NCBI RefSeq assembly: GCF_008801815.1
Contig: NZ_VZOX01000001.1
DNA length: 64,000 bases
Direction: 5' to 3' (one strand)
Source of the DNA: Edwardsiella anguillarum
GTDB lineage: Bacteria; Pseudomonadota; Gammaproteobacteria; Enterobacterales; Enterobacteriaceae
The notes below the pieces were generated by a model, which saw nothing but the letters and a program-made list of their open reading frames with translations, was not told the origin of the DNA and made no database searches. The position numbers and the translations under genes were made by a program. Numbering within the stretch: position 1 is the first letter of the stretch; every line of letters starts with the position of its first letter. Below are positions 36,034 through 45,044 of this stretch, one piece after another.

Positions 36034-36060
36034 AAATAAAAAAGGCCACCGATGGTGGCC
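36034..36060 (-). terminator. Terminator after the 36083-36955 gene
   Basis: Minus-strand GGCCACC (36060-36054), loop ATC, GGTGGCC (36050-36044), then a T-rich run (complement of AAATAAAAAAA). Lies between the unknown exported protein and the tail fibre gene. Confidence 0.85.
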
Positions 36061-36082
36061 CTGTTACTTAGTGACTATTTAT

Positions 36083-36955
36083 TCAGAATGGGAGAGTCCA
36101 AGTAATACTAATGGTCCCATCTCGAAAGTTAGCATTACGATCACCTCGCCAAAAATACCGTGTTCCGCTATAGTTACTATATGAAATTGATAAATCACCA
36201 GGTTGATAACCTGAAACATAGCCAATGCTATAGGTATAGTCTGCATCCCATGGTTGTTGCTGAGATCTATCTGGGTAAAAGAACGTCGAAACCCTGAAAA
36301 AATAATTATGTTTTAATGTATACCCGCAACTTCCAAGCAATACACTCTTCCCTTTCCGTATTCTACTCTCTTGTGTCGAGTAATATCTTGGGCCATATAA
36401 ATAGCCTATTTGGCATGTTAGGCTATCACTAGGATATATCAATATATTTTTATTCCATGAGTTCGGAAGCGAAAACTTATATGCCGCAGTAATCATTCCT
36501 TGCTCTATTTTTGTTCTGCGATCACCTTCTTGTGGGAAGAATTTATTATTGTCACCATAATTGCTATATACTAGGCTGAATGTTCCTGGCCTCCAATCAT
36601 CATAGCCAAAACTATAAACAAAATCAGCTCTATAACGATTAATATTTTGCAATGGTGTCCTAACCGTCAAATTAGCAAAAAAAGAGCTTAATGGGGAGTA
36701 CTGAAAGCTAACAAAGACTCTTTGGTTATATATGTTTTTGGTCTCACTCTCAGTATAACTTACTGGTATATACTTGTCTTGATTAGACAATGGTGCATTA
36801 TAAGTAATAGCTGTAGACAATCTCGCTTCTGAACCAGAAAAAAGGCGAGACCACGGGGTGGTAAACACGGGAACAGAGTCCTCTGCACCATCAGCACCAA
36901 AAGCACATATCGGAAAAATAAAAAACAATAAAAAAACATATTTTCTCTTATTCAT
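36083..36955 (-). CDS. Exported barrel-like protein of unknown function (moron)
   Basis: I do not recognise this 290-residue protein. Signal peptide residues 1-20 (MNKRKYVFLLFF...CAFGA). The rest is rich in Tyr, Ser, Asn and alternating polar/aromatic stretches and ends TWTLPF with a terminal Phe, as in outer-membrane barrels. A duplication is visible: YSFGYDDWRPGTFSLVYSNY near residue 115 and YSIGYVSGYQPGDLSISYSNY near 245, each followed by an F...GDR motif and a strand ending LP. The gene is clearly AT-rich, followed by its own terminator, with an AT-rich upstream region (minus-strand TATAAA near 37065-37072). Lysogenic-conversion gene is an inference. Confidence 0.8.
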   Translation of the reverse strand: MNKRKYVFLLFFIFPICAFGADGAEDSVPVFTTPWSRLFSGSEARLSTAITYNAPLSNQDKYIPVSYTESETKNIYNQRVFVSFQYSPLSSFFANLTVRTPLQNINRYRADFVYSFGYDDWRPGTFSLVYSNYGDNNKFFPQEGDRRTKIEQGMITAAYKFSLPNSWNKNILIYPSDSLTCQIGYLYGPRYYSTQESRIRKGKSVLLGSCGYTLKHNYFFRVSTFFYPDRSQQQPWDADYTYSIGYVSGYQPGDLSISYSNYSGTRYFWRGDRNANFRDGTISITWTLPF

Positions 36956-37134
36956 TTATCTCATCTCAACCATCCTTAGGCTTTTCTTTAATTAAGAATA
37001 GATACAGGTGGATGCTTTCTCCACCCCATAGAGAGAAAACAACAAAATGAATACACATCTTATTGATTTATAAGAAAGTGCAAAGCGAACCAATAACATT
37101 TAATCGCACCACACTTACCCGTCATGTCAAAACT

Positions 37135-37797
37135 CTAAAAAATAAGACCAACCCCAACCAAAAAGCCATGGCTGCGGTCATCACCGCCAACACCGGTATA
37201 TGAGAAGTCCAGGACATAACCTCCAGCGTTAAGCTGGACTCCGGCGGCGTAAGCCATCGATACACGGGTTAACTGCTGCTCCGCAGTGTGCAAAGCCGTC
37301 CCAAGCGCATCGTTAGCGCCATCATCCACCTGAATATGCCAGCTCAGCCGATCAACGCTGGCACCCGCCAGCCCATATAAACTGAGATTGTCGGTAACTC
37401 GATACGATGGACCCGCCATGATCCCCCATCGCTGGGAACGGCTACGCCCATCAACAAGTACAGGGACACCCGGTCCATAATTATGCCCGCGCCGGATCTG
37501 CATTCCCCGGCGTAATCCCGTGTAACTTAGCCGCCCTATCACGCCCCAGCAGTCGGTAAACTCATAGCGATAGGAAAGTGCAACACCTTCAGCATCGCGG
37601 TATGGCGCCGTGGACGCACCAAAGTGTTCAGATCCAATAAACTGATCTGTAATCTGCTTAAACTCAACCAGATCTTTCTCAACCTGGATATTCGATTGCT
37701 GTATATAATTCAGCGTTATTGTTGAATCACCTGAACTCGCTTGGGCCATACCAGCAGCAAAAAGCAAAATAGCAGGACATAAAATGCATACACGCAT
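37135..37797 (-). CDS. Ail/Lom-family outer-membrane protein
   Basis: 220 residues: signal peptide about 1-20 (ending GMAQA) and an eight-stranded barrel of the Ail/OmpX/Lom kind, with the paired YRYEFTDCWGVIGRLSYTG strands, SYRVTDNLSLYGLAGASVDRLS, and the C-terminal VGVGLIF with terminal Phe. Its position downstream of gene J and upstream of the side tail fibre is that of lambda lom. Lom-like proteins can alter adhesion or serum resistance of lysogens; function here unproven. Confidence 0.88.
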   Translation of the reverse strand: MRVCILCPAILLFAAGMAQASSGDSTITLNYIQQSNIQVEKDLVEFKQITDQFIGSEHFGASTAPYRDAEGVALSYRYEFTDCWGVIGRLSYTGLRRGMQIRRGHNYGPGVPVLVDGRSRSQRWGIMAGPSYRVTDNLSLYGLAGASVDRLSWHIQVDDGANDALGTALHTAEQQLTRVSMAYAAGVQLNAGGYVLDFSYTGVGGDDRSHGFLVGVGLIF

Positions 37798-37850
37798 ACC
37801 AGATCCTTTTATGAAGGGTTAATGTGAAATAGTAGAAATAAGGGAGGAAG

Positions 37851-38852
37851 TTAAAAGGAGAAGTAATCTTCTGCGTCGAGTACCATCAATGGCGAGTCAC
37901 CAACAAACCATGGCGATGAATGAGCAAACTCACCAGAAACCCGCCCCATTGCCGCGCCGATCGAAAAGCCATCGCTACGCTGATATAGCTTGCGAACCCC
38001 ACACTGACCAACACCAGTAGGCATATACATTGGCCTGCGAACGCCGGAAACCCCGGTCATACTATTTTGAGCCATGCCATTCATATTTAATAGTATTGGT
38101 CGTGTTAGCATACGCCACCCTGAGTTATAGGCCAGCACGCCATTATTGTATAGCTCAAGGCCATAGGTATCACGTTGAAGCCCGCCACCTCCATTTCCTG
38201 TACCAAAGATAACAACTTTAGCACGAACAGATCTTGGCGCCGCATTACTGATATCTACCGGGTAAAAATTTATTTGCTGCGGTTCCTCATGGCACGATAT
38301 GCAAACATTAGGATCAGTAGTATAGAAAAATACCACAGAGTTATATCGATTAAATGCTGGGTTGATTCTGGACGGAGCCCATCCGTAATCTATGGTTACC
38401 TCTCCTCTGAAAAGCTCAGTGCTAAATGATGTATCACCTGTCAACCTAAATAATGCAGACCCATTTAACACTTCCAAACCATATGTGGCTTTCTGCTGCG
38501 TTTTAGTCGGCCACGCAATGACAGCATAAAACAGGGCAGGAATACGATAATCGGCGGTATTGGTTGTATCTATAAGCACTCGCCTTGCGCCATCAAGGCG
38601 CGAGTATCTCCGATGAAACCCCCACGGTCCTCCTATCGATAACCTGTCATAACCAGCGATGGGGGCACTATTCCAGCAATAGTAATCGTACCCATCAGGA
38701 ATAACGATCCCTGTATTGAATGGCGCCTTGGCGAGATTTAAGCCATCACCAGGAACTCTTGATACTCCCAAAATTTTTGATACGGTTGTCTCGCTGTTCA
38801 GCGTTAGGAATGAACCATCATCACGAAAAATCCTCAGACCATAGTCACTCAT
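37851..38852 (-). CDS. Phage tail-associated protein of unknown function
   Basis: 333 residues, overlapping the J stop by 4 bp, so it belongs to the tail-tip operon and is translated after J. No signal peptide or membrane helix. It begins SDYGLRIFRDDGSFLTLNSET, which resembles other proteins that I recall directly after J in lambdoid prophages, and carries a repeated motif: YGLEVLNGSALF near residue 125 and YGLELYNNGVLAY near 230. Probably a tail-tip or receptor-contacting protein; family name not certain. Confidence 0.8.
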   Translation of the reverse strand: MSDYGLRIFRDDGSFLTLNSETTVSKILGVSRVPGDGLNLAKAPFNTGIVIPDGYDYYCWNSAPIAGYDRLSIGGPWGFHRRYSRLDGARRVLIDTTNTADYRIPALFYAVIAWPTKTQQKATYGLEVLNGSALFRLTGDTSFSTELFRGEVTIDYGWAPSRINPAFNRYNSVVFFYTTDPNVCISCHEEPQQINFYPVDISNAAPRSVRAKVVIFGTGNGGGGLQRDTYGLELYNNGVLAYNSGWRMLTRPILLNMNGMAQNSMTGVSGVRRPMYMPTGVGQCGVRKLYQRSDGFSIGAAMGRVSGEFAHSSPWFVGDSPLMVLDAEDYFSF

Positions 38853-41800
38853 ACCAGCGTTTTCCTCAAATCTCCCAATTTTATAACTGGCCGGCCTGAT
38901 TCATCATTAATCTGTATCAGATCGCTATCCATCATTAAACCAACGCGGCTATCTTTGTGAGATCGAATGGTGAGCTGTCCATCTGGAGTAACAATAAACC
39001 TATCGTTAATATTGAGTGATTTCATAAAAGCCTCATCAATAATAACCTGGCCATTCTGAATGATGAAAGGTAACAACTCGCTGCCATTATTGGGATTCAT
39101 AACGGCAAAACGATCGGCAAGTATCAGTACTTGGCCAACACCTCCCTCAGCTGTGGCCTGAATCCCGGCAATAACCTTTTTACCGTCTTGTGTGGTCTGA
39201 ACCTGCATTGACCACATGGCAGACACATCGCCCTTAAGATCTGCCTGCGCCTTAGAAATCACCTGGACAGCAGAAGCATTTTCGCCGACCTGAGCATTAA
39301 CGTTATCAATTTTCTGAGATAACGCAGCATCCTCCGTCGCAACAGTCTGAGACAACGCCTGCAATTGAGCCTTAGAGTCACCAACAGCAGACTCCAGAAC
39401 CGTCAGCGCCTGATCAACTTTAGTTTCTGAATCATCCAGAGCTTTATTAAACTCATCACGCACCAGATTATTATCAATGCCTTTCAGAAAATCCTGCGCC
39501 ATCTGACTATCGGTAATTTCGCCTTTCAGAATGTCGAGTACGCCGGTAGCATCGCTGGTGACTTGGCCTATAGACTCAACGAATATAGATTTACCGACAA
39601 GATTCACACTGCGCACATAGAAATAATATTCCGTAGCTAATTTATTTAGCCCCGCCTTCACCCAATAAGTCGCAATCCCGAGGCGCATCGCTAATGACTC
39701 AACCTGAGTCACATCTGTGATACGTCTCTCTGAAAAATAAAACTCATACTGCACATCGGAATGATAGTAGGTCTGGTGAGGGATTATCGTGATCTGAAAA
39801 TAACCGGGGTTAACCTCGATGCTCGCTGGAGCCTCAGGGACTTGAATACTAAACTGCGTAGAGGTTGGCGCGCCCTGCTGACCTAGGCCATTCATGGCTC
39901 TCACGGTAAGCTCATAGTCACCTCGCGACAGATCATTAAACGAAAACCGTGTCTCGCTGATCGTCGCAGACGTTACCAACCGCGCAGGGTCCTCCGCCGT
40001 TCCTGCGCCAGTCGTCAGCCGCAGGAGAAACTTACAGCCTTTAACAACGCGCGGGGTGTCCCATTGTGCTAATGCCTGATATTTATCCGAATCGGCGCCA
40101 ATGCTGACGGACAAATGCTGGATAGCTGGCGGGATAACGCCGTTTTCTGTGCCTGGTAACGGCTCAAAATGCGCGCCGTTATCCACAATGGCCTCTTTCT
40201 CCGGTACATGCTGCAGCGCCGTAACGGCATATGTCCCGTCATCATTTTCGCGGAGCATCATGCAGCGAAATAAGCGCCGGCGCATAGATGAAAGCCGCAG
40301 TCCCCATACACCATACGCCTGAATACCGGCCGGAACTGTCTGCAGCCGCACCATATTTGGCGCAGGGAGATCGACAACAGGGATGCTTATTGGCGAGCCA
40401 TCAGCACCGATAAGATTCATCTCTGCCGAACCACCTGGAGGTAGAGCAATATCACGATCGAGGGTGACCGTTCGGCTGACCGTATCAGCATCCAGTATTC
40501 GCCCACCAACTGTGACACCTGCATAATCATTATCGCAGATTTCAATAATGTCACCGGGTAGATGGCGCAATCCCTCGGCACCGATCATGAAATCGACGGT
40601 TTGCGTCTCCAGCAATTCAGTCTGGATCACCCATAGCCCCATACGTCGCGCTTGGCCACGCGACGTACAACCAAAGGCCTCCATTTTAAGCAGGTTTCGC
40701 CCATATCGAACGATGGCCGCCTGATCCTCTACAAGCTCCACAGAGGCTTTCCAGCCATTCTGCGGGTCAATGTATCGCACCTCTACCGCATTATGACGAT
40801 CTTTCAGTGCGCTGAATCCGTACTTAAAACTGCCGTCAACGACATTGCTGTTTGAATACGTCCACACTTTGTCTGCGGGCCTGTCCTGCACAAACGTCAT
40901 CGTCAGACCGTTCCAAACGGGCATACAGCGCATTAATGAGCAGAAGTCAGCCAGGACATCATAAACCTTTCGCTGAGTCGCTAGGTAGGCGTTACACACC
41001 ATCCTCGGCTCCGTCCCACCAAACCCATCAGGAACAGACTGATCGCAATACTGTGCAATGGCATACAGGGACCAGATATCAACGTCTGCCATCCCCATAC
41101 GATCGCCCATGCCATACCGTGGGTGCGTAAGCAGATCCAGCAGACACCACGCAGGGTTATTGGTATACGCCGGTTTGAAAGATCCATCCCAAATACCGGT
41201 ATACACCCGCGTAATTGGATCATAGTTGGATGGGACCCGGACAATGCGACCGCGAACGTGGTAATTCATCGTGACCTGCTGGCTGCCGAATTGCTCAGCA
41301 TCCACACGCACACCAACTACAGCCGTATTGGGATAGCGCTGCTGCAGATCGATTATCTCAGTGTAACTCGACCATAATGTTTTGTTCTGTAAACGAGCAG
41401 ATGTACTGTCAGGCGTATTCCTGATCATCCGAATACCGAACGGGCGTGGAGGCAAATTATCGACGACTACTGATGCTAAAAATTGCGATGTCCGCTTTCC
41501 TTGGATCGTCACATCTTTTTCCGTCACCCAGGCGCCGGCGCGCTGCACTTGAATGCTCAGATTAACGCTGGTTTCGACCTGATCACCGTCATCGGTGCCG
41601 GCAACCAATGATGAAACACCGAACGTAAAGCGCAGGCGATCGATCTCTTTTGATGTAATGGTCCTGGTTATTGGATTAGCGTTTTTCACCTCGGCGTTTA
41701 ACATTGTTTCAGCGCCAGATTCCTCAAACCCATCCAGTGACGACTGCTCCTGCTCTCCAACACGGTAAACCACCGTGACACCGTGGACATTAACATTACC

Positions 41801-41968
41801 ATCAGCATCGACAGTGGGCGTTTGATTAACCAGGATACTCTGCAGGCCATCCACTGGCCCCTCTATCGGACCTTCACTCAACGCATCAATCACGCTGAGC
41901 AGTTGAGAAGATCGTAAATTATCAGGTGCCTCATACGGCGTATGCCCACCGCCACTACCCTTACCCAT
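38849..41968 (-). CDS. J: Central tail fibre / host specificity protein (gpJ)
   Basis: Tail-tip protein that binds the receptor and triggers DNA ejection. ATG at 41968 has GAGGGG upstream; an in-frame GTG nine bases earlier is too near to that site. It has 1039 residues with the gpJ N-terminal signature (GKGSGGGHTPYEAPDNLRS, LLSVIDALSEGPIEGPVDG), the tail hub and fibronectin-type domains (about 620-800) and a C-terminal region with coiled coils (about 850-930) and a DUF1983-like end. The order K-I-J is as in lambda. Confidence 0.95.
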   Translation of the reverse strand: MGKGSGGGHTPYEAPDNLRSSQLLSVIDALSEGPIEGPVDGLQSILVNQTPTVDADGNVNVHGVTVVYRVGEQEQSSLDGFEESGAETMLNAEVKNANPITRTITSKEIDRLRFTFGVSSLVAGTDDGDQVETSVNLSIQVQRAGAWVTEKDVTIQGKRTSQFLASVVVDNLPPRPFGIRMIRNTPDSTSARLQNKTLWSSYTEIIDLQQRYPNTAVVGVRVDAEQFGSQQVTMNYHVRGRIVRVPSNYDPITRVYTGIWDGSFKPAYTNNPAWCLLDLLTHPRYGMGDRMGMADVDIWSLYAIAQYCDQSVPDGFGGTEPRMVCNAYLATQRKVYDVLADFCSLMRCMPVWNGLTMTFVQDRPADKVWTYSNSNVVDGSFKYGFSALKDRHNAVEVRYIDPQNGWKASVELVEDQAAIVRYGRNLLKMEAFGCTSRGQARRMGLWVIQTELLETQTVDFMIGAEGLRHLPGDIIEICDNDYAGVTVGGRILDADTVSRTVTLDRDIALPPGGSAEMNLIGADGSPISIPVVDLPAPNMVRLQTVPAGIQAYGVWGLRLSSMRRRLFRCMMLRENDDGTYAVTALQHVPEKEAIVDNGAHFEPLPGTENGVIPPAIQHLSVSIGADSDKYQALAQWDTPRVVKGCKFLLRLTTGAGTAEDPARLVTSATISETRFSFNDLSRGDYELTVRAMNGLGQQGAPTSTQFSIQVPEAPASIEVNPGYFQITIIPHQTYYHSDVQYEFYFSERRITDVTQVESLAMRLGIATYWVKAGLNKLATEYYFYVRSVNLVGKSIFVESIGQVTSDATGVLDILKGEITDSQMAQDFLKGIDNNLVRDEFNKALDDSETKVDQALTVLESAVGDSKAQLQALSQTVATEDAALSQKIDNVNAQVGENASAVQVISKAQADLKGDVSAMWSMQVQTTQDGKKVIAGIQATAEGGVGQVLILADRFAVMNPNNGSELLPFIIQNGQVIIDEAFMKSLNINDRFIVTPDGQLTIRSHKDSRVGLMMDSDLIQINDESGRPVIKLGDLRKTLV

Positions 41969-41985
41969 AATGCACACCCCTCATA

Positions 41986-42010
41986 TAACAAAACCGCCAA
42001 AAGGCGGTTT
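41986..42010 (-). terminator. Terminator hairpin between I and J
   Basis: Perfect AAACCGCC (41991-41998) / GGCGGTTT (42003-42010) stem with a four-base loop, followed on minus by TTTTGTTATA. It touches the end of gene I. Transcription of J must pass it, consistent with antiterminated late transcription. Confidence 0.8.
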
Positions 42011-42662
42011 ATGTTCTGCGACCTATCACGACAACTTTTCCGCCGCCACCTTCATCACGGGTGCTCAGCATCTGCGAAATACGGCGCGATCCGATTAACA
42101 TCTCGCCGTACAAAACCGGTAATGGGTTTCCTTGTGCAACCATGTTATCCAAGCTGGAAAAATAGGTGCTTTGCTTTCCGTTATCAGCCTGCGCCATTGA
42201 TGGCGCTTTCGGCTGTGGTGCCAACATCTGCGCAACGCCACCAAGGGCCATGCTGGCACCTGCTGCGTATAGTCCAGATACTGCAGCAGCCCCCATCCAG
42301 CCAGCGGGGTTCCACCACGCCACGGCGATCATTGCCACACCAGCGATAATCTGAAATACCCCACCGCGCTTTGCGCCGGCAGCCCGAGGAACAATATGAA
42401 TAATGCCCCCATACGGCAAAGGCTCCCGCATACGCTGAGCCACGTCTGCCGGGGTGGCAGTTAGCCCTGCGATGCGCACTTGATAATGTCCCTGCGACAT
42501 CTGCTGGCGCAGGCCTGGAAGCTGTATGCACAGCGCACGAATTCCCTCAGCGGCGGTATTTACATGGAGGTCAAATCGACTACCAAATCGTTGTAAATCC
42601 CCGTGAAAGCGGATACTTGCCAGTCCCGGTGCCTCCATATTGAGTGCGTTCGCCGTTGCCAT
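42009..42662 (-). CDS. I: Tail assembly protein I
   Basis: 217-residue protein required for tail-tip assembly in lambda. Contains a beta-grasp-like N-terminal part (about 1-100), a glycine/alanine-rich hydrophobic stretch (about 105-145, FQIIAGVAMIAVAWWNPAGW) and a C-terminal PVLYGEMLIGSRRIS motif typical of the family. It overlaps the 3' end of gene K by 103 bp in another frame, as K and I also overlap in lambda. Confidence 0.92.
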   Translation of the reverse strand: MATANALNMEAPGLASIRFHGDLQRFGSRFDLHVNTAAEGIRALCIQLPGLRQQMSQGHYQVRIAGLTATPADVAQRMREPLPYGGIIHIVPRAAGAKRGGVFQIIAGVAMIAVAWWNPAGWMGAAAVSGLYAAGASMALGGVAQMLAPQPKAPSMAQADNGKQSTYFSSLDNMVAQGNPLPVLYGEMLIGSRRISQMLSTRDEGGGGKVVVIGRRT

Positions 42663-43297
42663 TTATCGCTATACCTCTCTCGTTTACTCAACTGATCAGG
42701 GACGTGATGTAGCAACATTCCGTCACCACAGTAAATTGCCGCATGATTCGCTACGGATGACCCAAAGCAGCACAGCACCACATCCCCAGCCTGCGCATCA
42801 CTGGCGGTAACCCGGTAAAACCCGGTTTTCTCAAAGTTCTCCAGATACAGATTTTCGCCACGCTTCCACCAATCATCATCCCGATGAAAATCGGGCAACG
42901 TCAGGCCAGCGAGCTCATAGGCGTCACGAAAGAGGGTGTAGCAATCCAATATCCCGTGCTCAAACTGCCGCCCCAATAAGCGGGGAACGCAGCGAAACCG
43001 ATGGATATTGCCATCGCAGACTAACCACCACGACAAGGCGCTGGCCAACTGCAGCGTTCGGTCTCCCTCGCTGAGATAGGGCAGCCCCCCAGGATGGCTA
43101 TGCACCATCGCGATAACCTCCCCCCTGGCCTGTGCCGCCAAAAAGTCCTCGGGCGCCATCCTGAAATACTGCGTAGGCTCAATAGACCGGTTTTCAAATG
43201 GCAGATATGCCGTTCTCTGATCCATACGCACCACATAACCGCATGACTCCATCGGCGCACACTGTAAAGCATGCTCCAATATTTCATCATCAATCAT
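42560..43297 (-). CDS. K: Tail assembly protein K (JAMM + NlpC/P60)
   Basis: Two-domain peptidase of the tail tip. ATG at 43297 has AAGGA five bases upstream and gives 245 residues; the frame upstream of it is not needed. N-terminal Mov34/JAMM metallopeptidase-like domain with HSHPGGLPYLSEGD (His66, His68, Ser76, Asp79); C-terminal NlpC/P60 domain with nucleophile Cys119 (ILDCYTLFRDAYE) and its histidine in SVANHAAIYCGDG. Probably cuts peptidoglycan during infection or processes tail proteins. Order L-(moron)-K-I-J. Confidence 0.94.
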   Translation of the reverse strand: MIDDEILEHALQCAPMESCGYVVRMDQRTAYLPFENRSIEPTQYFRMAPEDFLAAQARGEVIAMVHSHPGGLPYLSEGDRTLQLASALSWWLVCDGNIHRFRCVPRLLGRQFEHGILDCYTLFRDAYELAGLTLPDFHRDDDWWKRGENLYLENFEKTGFYRVTASDAQAGDVVLCCFGSSVANHAAIYCGDGMLLHHVPDQLSKRERYSDKWQRRTHSIWRHRDWQVSAFTGIYNDLVVDLTSM

Positions 43298-43351
43298 ATG
43301 ATTCCTTATAGAGTAAATAGTAAGTTCATTAAGAATGACAACAAAACAGGC

Positions 43352-43377
43352 AATAAAAAGCCCGTTCAATAACGGGC
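43352..43377 (-). terminator. Terminator after the 43386-43922 gene
   Basis: Minus-strand GCCCGTT (43377-43371), loop ATTG, AACGGGC (43366-43360), then TTTTTATT. It lies 9 bp after the stop of the inserted gene and before K. Confidence 0.88.
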
Positions 43378-43385
43378 GTATTTCT

Positions 43386-43922
43386 TCAAGCCATTAATAT
43401 TGATCTATACACCATAGAGAACTCTTCTCTAAGGTCATGTGGCAGTTCCGACAAAATAAATTCAATATCATCGGAATATCTTTTTTCAATCCACTCAGAG
43501 CTAACATCAGGATTTATTTTTCTCAATTTATAAACAACATCGGCGACTTTGCTGCTGTTAATTGTTTTTCTTCCAGCATCAACTTTGATGTATTCATTAA
43601 TAGGAACACAAGAAGGAACAAAAAGATAATCAACATTACTTTCTTTTGCCACATTAAATGCTGGTATATCACTACCACAATGCTTGCACTTAATAGCTTC
43701 TTTCTTTACTAACTCAGCGCAAAATGGACATTTCCTCATCCCATTTTCCAGCTGTTTATCCTCTATCGCTTTATCATTCTTAGATATTAAAAGAGCGTGG
43801 ATTATTGCCACAATAAACAGAAAAAAACCATATAACCACCACGCACCAAAAGATCGCCCTTTACTCTGTGCTATGAATGCAGGAATTAATCCAAGCAATG
43901 CAGCAACAATAAATAATTCCAT
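43386..43922 (-). CDS. Membrane plus zinc-ribbon protein inserted in tail operon (moron)
   Basis: I do not recognise a named family. ATG at 43922 with GAGG upstream gives 178 residues: N-terminal membrane region of two helices (about 1-18, 26-46), zinc ribbon CPFCAELVKKEAIKCKHC (CxxC-x12-CxxC, about residues 62-79), then a hydrophilic domain with a charged, helical C-terminus. AT-rich, followed by a strong terminator, and placed between L and K where lambda has no gene. Such genes often give lysogens a property, for instance superinfection exclusion; this is an inference. Confidence 0.78.
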   Translation of the reverse strand: MELFIVAALLGLIPAFIAQSKGRSFGAWWLYGFFLFIVAIIHALLISKNDKAIEDKQLENGMRKCPFCAELVKKEAIKCKHCGSDIPAFNVAKESNVDYLFVPSCVPINEYIKVDAGRKTINSSKVADVVYKLRKINPDVSSEWIEKRYSDDIEFILSELPHDLREEFSMVYRSILMA

Positions 43923-44000
43923 ATCACCATCCTCATTAGTAATGTAGCCACATACTAACAAATGATAGGTGTAAAGGTAAAAGATGATGCCACCAAATTA

Positions 44001-44699
44001 TCATTGCGATAGTTTATTAATAGACAGATAACCACCAAAGCTGCCGATATTGCTCCTCAGCTTGCACCCCCTCGGACATCGACTGCACTGGTCAAGGGAG
44101 GGATCAACGGTTGGACTATCGAACACATCCGCCACTGGAGGGCCAGCATAACCACACTCATCTGATCGATAACGCCATGCACAAACCTCTGCGAGCATGA
44201 TACGCCCGGGGAATACGGCTCCGTCAGTCTCAGTAGGGAGAGATAAAACAAACGTCGCCGTTTCTGCAGTCAGCTCTGTCAATTGCTCAACAACGTAGCG
44301 AGCCACGGCCTCCTGCTCAGGATCGGCCTCTAGGTTACCATCGGGGAAATTTTCCGCATCAAGAAACCGAGAATATACCTGCCGGCGCACAACAGAAGCC
44401 CCAACAAGGCTCTGCAAATCCTCCGCCATTCCAGTGACCAGGCCAAACAGATTAGATACGGCGAGCGAAGGGCGATTAGTTGCCCCCTTTCCCTTAATTT
44501 CGATACCCGAGCACTGAATGGGATAGGGTTGATATTGTCTCCCCTGCCACGTTACCGGCTCACCATTGTGATTTAATTCATTGCAAAAAAAGTAACGATC
44601 CCCGCCTATGGATGACAGGTCGAACTCCCACAGATCAATGCGAGCTCCCTGCTCAGTTTTTGTGGTTTCGTTTCGGGTCTCCTGCGGAATATTGCGCAT
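44001..44699 (-). CDS. L: Minor tail protein L
   Basis: Tail-tip protein. ATG at 44699 with GGAGG upstream gives 232 residues. N-terminal family signature GARIDLWEFDLSSIGGDRYFF. C-terminal cysteines (CGYAGPP, then QCSRCPRGCK near residues 205-215) match the positions that bind an iron-sulfur cluster in lambda gpL. Lies between M and the inserted gene. Confidence 0.92.
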   Translation of the reverse strand: MRNIPQETRNETTKTEQGARIDLWEFDLSSIGGDRYFFCNELNHNGEPVTWQGRQYQPYPIQCSGIEIKGKGATNRPSLAVSNLFGLVTGMAEDLQSLVGASVVRRQVYSRFLDAENFPDGNLEADPEQEAVARYVVEQLTELTAETATFVLSLPTETDGAVFPGRIMLAEVCAWRYRSDECGYAGPPVADVFDSPTVDPSLDQCSRCPRGCKLRSNIGSFGGYLSINKLSQ

Positions 44700-44714
44700 T
44701 ATTCCTCCTCTCAA

Positions 44715-45044
44715 TCAGGAAATCACCTGGTTAAACGTTGCTGTAAACACGGTGTTAAGCATTTCAACCCGTGACGCCCATTTCCGGCATACGACCCTGA
44801 TCTGCCGATGCACATAGGGCGGCGTCCATAGGAACGCTGAAACACCGCCGTGTCGAGATAAAAACGCCTCCAGCGCGTGGGCGTCATCCCGCGAGACCTT
44901 GATTGTTACTTCATAGCTTTTCAGATCGCCATTTAAACCGGAGGATCGGCGCTGTTCGTACCCCTCTCCGAACTTTACAACATGCACCCGTGGCTCAGAC
45001 TCTACGACCATATCGGGGCGAACTTGCCAGCGAAATGTTTCCAT
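44715..45044 (-). CDS. M: Minor tail protein M
   Basis: 109-residue tail-tip protein with the family start FRWQVRPDM and the features VKFGEGYEQR, FLSRHGGVSAFLWTPP and the conserved C-terminus AT-F. Its ATG overlaps the H stop by one base (TAATG type), and L follows after 15 bp. Confidence 0.92.
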   Translation of the reverse strand: METFRWQVRPDMVVESEPRVHVVKFGEGYEQRRSSGLNGDLKSYEVTIKVSRDDAHALEAFLSRHGGVSAFLWTPPYVHRQIRVVCRKWASRVEMLNTVFTATFNQVIS

